19,045 nt of DNA, from NCBI GenBank assembly GCA_900541315.1, contig UQJF01000049.1, forward strand, positions 1 through 19,045. Reading direction: 5' to 3'. Numbering within the stretch: position 1 is the first letter of the stretch; each line of letters opens with the position of its first letter. Below are positions 15,840 to 19,045 of the stretch, in pieces. The position numbers were made by a program, and so were the translations under genes. Source of the DNA: an uncultured Clostridium sp. (lineage in GTDB: Bacteria > Bacillota > Clostridia > Lachnospirales > Lachnospiraceae). The notes below the pieces were generated by a model. It was given only the letters and a program-made list of their open reading frames with translations. It made no database searches and was not told the DNA's origin.

Positions 15840-16445
15840 TTAATCATCTGTGCTCTCCCTCAAAACCCGCTGGATAACATCAAAAGAAAAGCCTTTTCTG
15901 CCTAAAAAAGCAGCCAGTTTCTGCCTTTCTTTCCAATCCGCTGGGATCTGTCCGCCTGTTTTTTTCTTTACTAAAACCCGGACTGTATCATCTTCATTAA
16001 TGGGAGCTTCTTCCAGCATCCGGCTGATCGTATCCTTATCCACGCCCTTTTGCTGCAGCTCAAAAACAATCTGACGGGGACTTTTTCTGCTTTTATTTAC
16101 ATGAATATAATTTTCTGTGTAAGAACTGTCATCTACAAAATGATACTCTTCCAAAAAGGACATCACCTCTCTGATCACATCGTCCGGGTAACCATCTTTT
16201 TGCAGTTTTTGGATCATTTCAGCCTTGGTCCGCCCCTGGGACTGAAGAAGATACAGGGCGCGATCTCTGGCCCGTTTTAAAAGGATCTCTTCTTTTATCT
16301 TCTCGTAAGTCTGTTCCGAAAGGTCATTTTCTTCTTCTATATGGAAACGGGCTGCTTCACTTTTATATAAAACAAATGCAAAGTCCTCTCCAAGGAAGAC
16401 TTTGCATTTTCTCTTATCTACAGGGACAATTGCTGTAACGGTCAT
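15840..16445 (-). CDS. recX: Regulatory protein RecX
   Basis: RecX binds RecA filaments and modulates recombinase and coprotease activity. The 201-residue protein has an N-terminal extension of about 55 residues, then the helical RecX repeats: [43 protein letters not shown] (about 59-100), [36 protein letters not shown] (about 101-136), and a C-terminal unit ending [13 protein letters not shown]. The length suits the Firmicutes form. The ATG overlaps the recA stop codon by four bases (ATGA), indicating translational coupling and shared SOS control. No clear terminator follows the stop codon; only weak hairpins are seen before the rny promoter. Confidence 0.92.
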   Translation of the reverse strand: MTVTAIVPVDKRKCKVFLGEDFAFVLYKSEAARFHIEEENDLSEQTYEKIKEEILLKRARDRALYLLQSQGRTKAEMIQKLQKDGYPDDVIREVMSFLEEYHFVDDSSYTENYIHVNKSRKSPRQIVFELQQKGVDKDTISRMLEEAPINEDDTVRVLVKKKTGGQIPADWKERQKLAAFLGRKGFSFDVIQRVLRESTDD

Positions 16446-17593
16446 TCTTTTTCAGCCTCAGAAACAGTCAGCTCTTCTCCTGCATTTTCTGCAAGAACGG
16501 AGCCGCTCTCTTCTTTCTCTTTCAGAGCTGCTTCTCTGGCCTTAGCCTCTGCCTCCTCAGCACCTGGCAGATTGTACTTCACACGTACCTGTGCTTCAAT
16601 CTCAGCACAGATTGCCGGATGCGTCAACAGATACTGTTTTGCATTTTCCCGTCCCTGACCAATCTTGGAACCGCCGTATGCAAACCATGCACCGCTTTTT
16701 TCTACGATATTTTCCTTTACAGCAAGATCTAAGATATCGCCTTCTTTGGAGATTCCTTTACCAAACATAATATCGAACTCAGCCTCTCTAAATGGCGGAG
16801 CGATCTTGTTTTTAACTACTTTTACGCGGACACGGTTTCCAACTACTTCACCGCCCTGCTTTAAGGTTTCGATCCTGCGCACATCCATACGGACAGAAGA
16901 ATAAAACTTCAGCGCACGTCCACCGGTAGTAACCTCCGGGTTTCCAAACATAACTCCTACTTTTTCACGCAGCTGGTTGATAAAAATAACAATACAGTTA
17001 GACTTACTGATAATAGCAGTCAGTTTTCTTAATGCCTGGGACATCAGACGTGCCTGAAGACCTACATGGGAATCACCCATCTCGCCGTCGATCTCAGCTT
17101 TTGGTACCAGAGCTGCTACAGAGTCCACGATCACGATATCTACAGCGCCGGAACGTACCATAGTTTCTGTAATCTCCAGACCCTGCTCACCGTTATCCGG
17201 CTGGGAAATATAGAGATCATCAATATCTACGCCGATATTTTTTGCATAAACAGGATCTAATGCATGCTCAGCATCGATAAAACCTGCAATACCCCCTCTT
17301 TTCTGCACCTCTGCTACCATATGAAGAGCTACCGTCGTCTTACCTGAGGATTCCGGTCCGTATATCTCAATAATTCTTCCCTTTGGGACACCGCCCAGCC
17401 CCAATGCGATATCAAGGCTGATGGAACCTGTAGGAACTGTCTCAATATTCATATTTACACCGGACTCACCTAACTTCATAACGGAGCCCTTACCATATGC
17501 TTTTTCAATCTGAGTCAAAGCAGCATCTAATGCTTTTAACTTCTCATCTTTATTCATATCTCTATTCACGCTCATCTTTTCTTCTTTGCCCAT
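16442..17593 (-). CDS. recA: Recombinase RecA
   Basis: ATP-dependent strand-exchange recombinase and SOS coprotease. With the start chosen here the protein has 383 residues. The Walker A motif GPESSGKT is at 79-86, the catalytic Glu is in [10 protein letters not shown] (104-113), Walker [13 protein letters not shown] is at 151-162, and the ATP-sensing/L2 region includes [30 protein letters not shown] (204-233). The C-terminal tail is Glu/Ala-rich and acidic, as is usual. ATG 17593 is preferred because AGGAGG lies five bases upstream. An in-frame ATG at 17635 would place the SOS box inside the coding region. RecX overlaps the 3' end. No intein or interruption is present. Confidence 0.97.
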   Translation of the reverse strand: MGKEEKMSVNRDMNKDEKLKALDAALTQIEKAYGKGSVMKLGESGVNMNIETVPTGSISLDIALGLGGVPKGRIIEIYGPESSGKTTVALHMVAEVQKRGGIAGFIDAEHALDPVYAKNIGVDIDDLYISQPDNGEQGLEITETMVRSGAVDIVIVDSVAALVPKAEIDGEMGDSHVGLQARLMSQALRKLTAIISKSNCIVIFINQLREKVGVMFGNPEVTTGGRALKFYSSVRMDVRRIETLKQGGEVVGNRVRVKVVKNKIAPPFREAEFDIMFGKGISKEGDILDLAVKENIVEKSGAWFAYGGSKIGQGRENAKQYLLTHPAICAEIEAQVRVKYNLPGAEEAEAKAREAALKEKEESGSVLAENAGEELTVSEAEKE

Positions 17594-17616
17594 GTTCTCC
17601 TCCTGAGAAAATAATG

Positions 17617-17630
17617 CGAACAAACGTTCT
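17617..17630. promoter_or_regulatory. LexA binding site (SOS box) of recA-recX
   Basis: The plus strand reads CGAACAAACGTTCT, matching the Firmicutes consensus CGAACRNRYGTTCG at all but the last base. It lies about 14 bp downstream of the -10 box of the recA promoter, where LexA would block transcription. This predicts induction of recA and recX by DNA damage. Confidence 0.85.
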
Positions 17631-17643
17631 GCCATGTACCATA

Positions 17644-17672
17644 ATCATAGTACAGTTATTAAAAATTGTCAA
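17644..17672 (-). promoter_or_regulatory. Promoter of recA-recX
   Basis: On the minus strand, a perfect TTGACA (17667-17672) and TATGAT (17644-17649) are separated by 17 bp. The start should fall near 17637, just before the SOS box, leaving a leader of about 44 nt. Confidence 0.85.
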
Positions 17673-17820
17673 CCTTCTTTTCGTTTTCTTTTGCCATATC
17701 CTCCTGGTAAATGCGGGCGAACGCCCCTGAACGGGAATTTATAATATTTTTGCAGTGTGAATACCTGCGGGAGTTAGTTTTACAATAGCATATCCGCAAC
17801 AAGTTTGCAAGCAGACTGTG

Positions 17821-17843
17821 AAAAAGCCCGCCTGCAAGCCTGC
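17821..17843 (-). terminator. Weak candidate terminator of the acyltransferase gene
   Basis: On the minus strand, GGCTTG, loop CAGG, CGGGCT forms a short stem containing several G-U pairs, followed directly by TTTTTC. The U-tract is good but the stem is weak. The rest of 17636-17854 holds the recA control region, a GGGC-GAAC-GCCC hairpin (17715-17726) and no supported gene. Confidence 0.35.
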
Positions 17844-17854
17844 ATTTATCCGCG

Positions 17855-18898
17855 TTACTGTCCCCTTCCACCGGACAAAATATCATATAATTGGGGGACT
17901 GTATGCTTTAACAAATATCCTGCCACACTGCTTACCAGCAAAATAAGAAACGGCATGATAAGAAAAAATACTGCTGCCGCCACCTGGTTTCCTTTCAAGA
18001 TCACTGCTCCGGTTTTATTAAAAAAGCGGACCCAGGGAAAATGGATGGCATAGAGAAAAAAGCTGTTTTTTACTGTAGAACCAGCCGGTTTAAATGGTAT
18101 TTCTTTTAAAATGCTGTATAAAACAAGCACTCCCAGAAAACGTATCAGCACAGTATGGACCGGTGTATAATGCAAAAATGCCCCAGATCTTCCAAGAAGC
18201 CACAGTATAAGCCAGCTAAAAATAAGGACAGCAGACCATATTTTTTTCTGGAAAGGCGTATTTTCTCCTTCCACTTTTTCTTTAAATAAAACTGCATACC
18301 CGGATGCGCTATAATAGAACAAAGCATCCAGATTTAAAAGAGGAATACTTACATTTTTCCACAAAGCAAATATAAGCAAAAGCAGCCAGGCCAGGCCAGA
18401 CCTTTTTCTGCGGATGATCATATACAGAAAAGGAGCCAGAAGCACTAAAAGCAGCAGTTGGAACAAATACCAGAAAACCGGATTATATTTATAATAAACT
18501 GCTGCCAAAAGCAGTTCTTTCAGATTAAAGGCAACCGGCTCTTTTCCAATGATATTTTCCACAAAAGAAAGCCTTGTGACTACAACGTAGCCCAGATAAT
18601 AAAGAATATTCCACAAAACATACGGAAGAAGAAGGCTTTTGCACCGGCTCTTCCATTTGGAAACTGTTTTTGAAAACTGAAAATTTCTATAAAAAAGATA
18701 AGCGGAGATCATAAAAAAGCCAGGAACTGCGATCTGCCCCAAAGTCTGGGCAAAAAAGTTCTCCAGGCTGTAAACCATTGTTTCCCTTCCTAATTCCCCT
18801 AAAAACAGCTCTGTATTTTCAGAATGGACCCATACCACCATCAGGCTGAGGATAAAACTCATCCACCAGATATGTTCCCGAAACCATTTTTCCCTCAT
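17855..18898 (-). CDS. Integral membrane acyltransferase (acyltransferase family 3)
   Basis: Predicted O-acyltransferase moving an acyl (often acetyl) group onto a cell-surface glycan or polymer; the substrate is unknown. The 347-residue protein is built of about ten hydrophobic segments. Family hallmarks are the first segment ending in WVHSEN (His near residue 25), the VPGFFMISAYLFYRNF block, and KSLLLPYVLWNILYYLGY, which match the early helices of PF01757 proteins. No extracellular SGNH domain is fused. The start is uncertain: ATG 18898 is chosen, and an in-frame TTG at 18922 would add eight residues; neither has a strong ribosome binding site, unlike every other gene here. It stands upstream of recA, and copy 2 of the intergenic repeat lies 94 bp before it. 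The weak start signal may mean low expression or recent acquisition, which is inference. Confidence 0.8.
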   Translation of the reverse strand: MREKWFREHIWWMSFILSLMVVWVHSENTELFLGELGRETMVYSLENFFAQTLGQIAVPGFFMISAYLFYRNFQFSKTVSKWKSRCKSLLLPYVLWNILYYLGYVVVTRLSFVENIIGKEPVAFNLKELLLAAVYYKYNPVFWYLFQLLLLVLLAPFLYMIIRRKRSGLAWLLLLIFALWKNVSIPLLNLDALFYYSASGYAVLFKEKVEGENTPFQKKIWSAVLIFSWLILWLLGRSGAFLHYTPVHTVLIRFLGVLVLYSILKEIPFKPAGSTVKNSFFLYAIHFPWVRFFNKTGAVILKGNQVAAAVFFLIMPFLILLVSSVAGYLLKHTVPQLYDILSGGRGQ

Positions 18899-18983
18899 AT
18901 CTTTTTTCCAACTTTCTGCCAAAAAGGGCCATGCAAAACAGCTTGTTTCCCGCTATTTTGTCACAGCCCCTGTAAACTTATAT

Positions 18984-19012
18984 GTTATATAACTAGTACA
19001 TCGTTTCGTAAA
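18984..19012 (-). promoter_or_regulatory. Candidate acyltransferase promoter partly formed by the repeat
   Basis: On the minus strand, TTTACG (19007-19012, inside repeat copy 2) and TATAAC (18984-18989, just outside it) are separated by 17 bp. The -10 box is good and the -35 box matches four of six bases. At copy 1 the same -35 position is not followed by a usable -10. Confidence 0.4.
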
Positions 19013-19045
19013 TAACTGTACTAATCACGTAGGATGCGGATTTGA
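18992..19045. repeat. Intergenic repeat, copy 2 (cut by the window end)
   Basis: Matches 13968-14021 at 52 of 54 bases in the same orientation, starting at ACTAGT and still matching at the last base of the window, so the element continues to the right. It lies upstream of the acyltransferase gene, as copy 1 lies upstream of the cell wall-binding protein gene. It has no coding potential, and no flanking target duplication can be assessed. Confidence 0.85.

Noticed and set aside
17715..17726. GGGC-GAAC-GCCC hairpin upstream of recA as a second SOS box or terminator
   Set aside because: The stem is only four base pairs with no U-tract, and the GAAC is not followed by GTTC at LexA spacing.
17659..17886. 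A 75-residue minus-strand reading frame between recA and the acyltransferase gene
   Set aside because: It overlaps the acyltransferase 3' end, contains the recA -35 box, and its sequence has no family resemblance. An internal 12-residue frame MAKENEKKVDNF at 17659-17697 has AGGAGG only two bases from its ATG, too close to be efficient; it may be a remnant.

Overview
The window looks like a chromosomal segment of a low-to-mid GC Gram-positive anaerobe of the Clostridia, most likely Lachnospiraceae. This rests on strong AGGAGG-type ribosome binding sites, sigma-A-like promoters with 17-bp spacers, a Firmicutes-type SOS box in front of recA, ribonuclease Y, a short ACT-domain phosphoglycerate dehydrogenase grouped with a DUF1015 protein, and a secreted protein with choline-binding-type cell wall repeats. 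Assignment below family level is not possible from this sequence alone. Thirteen of the fourteen genes are on the minus strand; only the first (an M23 peptidase) is on the plus strand.

Layout from left to right. (1) 1-1381: a terminator, then a membrane-anchored M23 peptidase on the plus strand, converging on a shared bidirectional terminator. (2) 1396-5195: a serine biosynthesis operon read leftwards, serC-serA-DUF1015, preceded by a roughly 210-nt untranslated leader with unusual structure. (3) 5265-9874: a branched-chain amino acid operon read leftwards, leuB-ilvD-ilvB, with a clear promoter. No ilvN, ilvC, leuA or leuCD is present. (4) 9976-12805: a two-gene unit made of an M28-family peptidase and a GNAT acetyltransferase. 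(5) 12868-13947: a secreted cell wall-binding protein with its own promoter and terminator. (6) 14095-17672: the recA-recX pair under an SOS-box promoter, then rny with its own promoter. (7) 17821-19045: an integral membrane acyltransferase.

How they work together: regions 2 and 3 are anabolic amino acid modules, and the remainder is housekeeping (DNA repair, RNA decay) and envelope functions. The serine operon has no recognisable phosphoserine phosphatase, so the conserved DUF1015 neighbour is of interest.

The signals least explained by ordinary genes are three. First, a 54-bp, nearly identical intergenic repeat (52 of 54 bases) occurs twice in the same orientation, each time about 100 bp upstream of an envelope gene; the second copy is cut by the window end. 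Second, the serC leader can form a long imperfect stem and a competing shorter hairpin. Third, the rny ribosome binding site sits inside a small perfect hairpin. I saw no rRNA, tRNA, CRISPR array, prophage or insertion sequence. No convincing new defence or mobile system is visible; the repeat and the serC leader are the best candidates for something undescribed.
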